Positions 29,165-29,411 of a stretch of DNA of 29,411 bases are shown piece after piece. How positions within the stretch are numbered: the stretch's first letter is position 1; every line of letters begins with the position of its first letter. The notes beneath the pieces were generated by a model. That model did no database searches and was not told where the DNA came from. It saw nothing but the letters and a program-made list of their open reading frames with translations. The translations under genes were made by a program, and so were the position numbers. Source of the stretch: Larix sibirica (taxonomy: Eukaryota; Streptophyta; Pinopsida; Pinales; Pinaceae); assembly GCA_004151065.3 (NCBI GenBank), contig NWUY0304731479.1, positions 1 to 29,411 on the forward strand, read 5' to 3'.

Positions 29165-29411
29165 GCAACCTGATAAGTTTGTTTATAAATTACATTGAAA
29201 ACTAAATAATCTGGATCTCAAGCACAATGTGGCTTAACATTTTTTGTCATGGTCAACTAAGTTCTGTAAGTGTGAACTTTGATGATGAGGTTAGGGCTCT
29301 TCTAATCTTGTGTTCATTGCCAAAAAGCTGGAATAGCTTGGTCATGGTTGTAAGTAACTCTGTCTCTGGTTCAAACACCTTGAAATTTGATGATGTTATT
29401 GGTGTTATTCT
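29165..29411 (+). pseudogene. Ty1/copia gag (UBN2-type) fragment, runs off the window
   Basis: From 29272 one frame reads VNFDDEVRALLILCSLPKSW followed by NSLVMVVSNS and LKFDDVIGVI to the window edge. This is the conserved heart of copia gag: F-D-D-E-x-x-A-L-L-I-L-x-S-L-P-x-S-W and the later L-x-F-D-D-V. Upstream (29165-29270) the related helices are present in a second frame with one stop. The last 140 bases have no stop, so this copy is better preserved than the copia element at 16216-20543. It continues beyond the window. Confidence 0.85.

Overview
The window looks like a plant nuclear genome, most likely a large, repeat-rich one such as a gymnosperm. That is an inference from the AT-rich, gene-poor sequence, the many old and heavily mutated Ty3/gypsy and Ty1/copia LTR retrotransposons lying next to or inside each other, an 18-bp-TSD SINE, and a single plausible host exon. 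No bacterial, organellar, rRNA or CRISPR signal is visible.

Layout from left to right. (1) 1-4600: a diverged pair of about 1-kb direct repeats (about 500-1506 and 2340-3336) that look like the LTRs of a decayed minus-strand element, then a gypsy gag fragment (3960-4285), a CACTA-transposon-like terminus (4280) and a tRNA-like A/B-box relic (4512-4590). (2) 4612-9509: a structurally complete but coding-dead Ty3/gypsy element on the plus strand, with LTRs bounded TG...TATCA, an initiator-Met PBS, gag, protease, RT, RNase H, integrase, a chromodomain-like tail and a polypurine tract. (3) 9510-12700: mostly unassigned, with a BED-zinc-finger (hAT-like) fragment, a 30-bp perfect tandem duplication and a second tRNA-like relic. 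(4) 12700-13080: the tail, polypurine tract and LTR start of a minus-strand gypsy element. (5) 13440-16215: a second plus-strand gypsy element (hairpin-rich LTR-like DNA, gag, protease, RT), interrupted by a SINE with a perfect 18-bp target-site duplication. (6) 16240-22374: a minus-strand Ty1/copia polyprotein remnant (gag to RNase H) with an upstream LTR-like region carrying a TATA box. The two candidate LTRs of this element do not resemble each other. (7) 22959-24829: a minus-strand non-autonomous LTR element with two related LTRs, a PBS, a polypurine tract, a 57-59-bp tandem repeat, a tRNA-like relic and a short acidic ORF. (8) 25042-25372: the probable last coding exon of an unrecognised host gene, about 210 bp from the end of that LTR element. 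(9) 25373-29411: unassigned DNA, ending in the gag of another copia element on the plus strand that runs off the window.

The mobile-element genes would once have formed ordinary gag-pol systems. Nearly all have lost catalytic residues or reading frame, and none looks able to act alone. The host exon is the only sequence here that looks under selection for coding. I found no convincing new multi-gene system. The most useful observations are the SINE insertion, the recurrent tRNA-like relics, the non-matching copia LTRs, the compact acidic-ORF LTR element beside the exon, and the shared D-N-(G/S) protease motif of the two gypsy elements.
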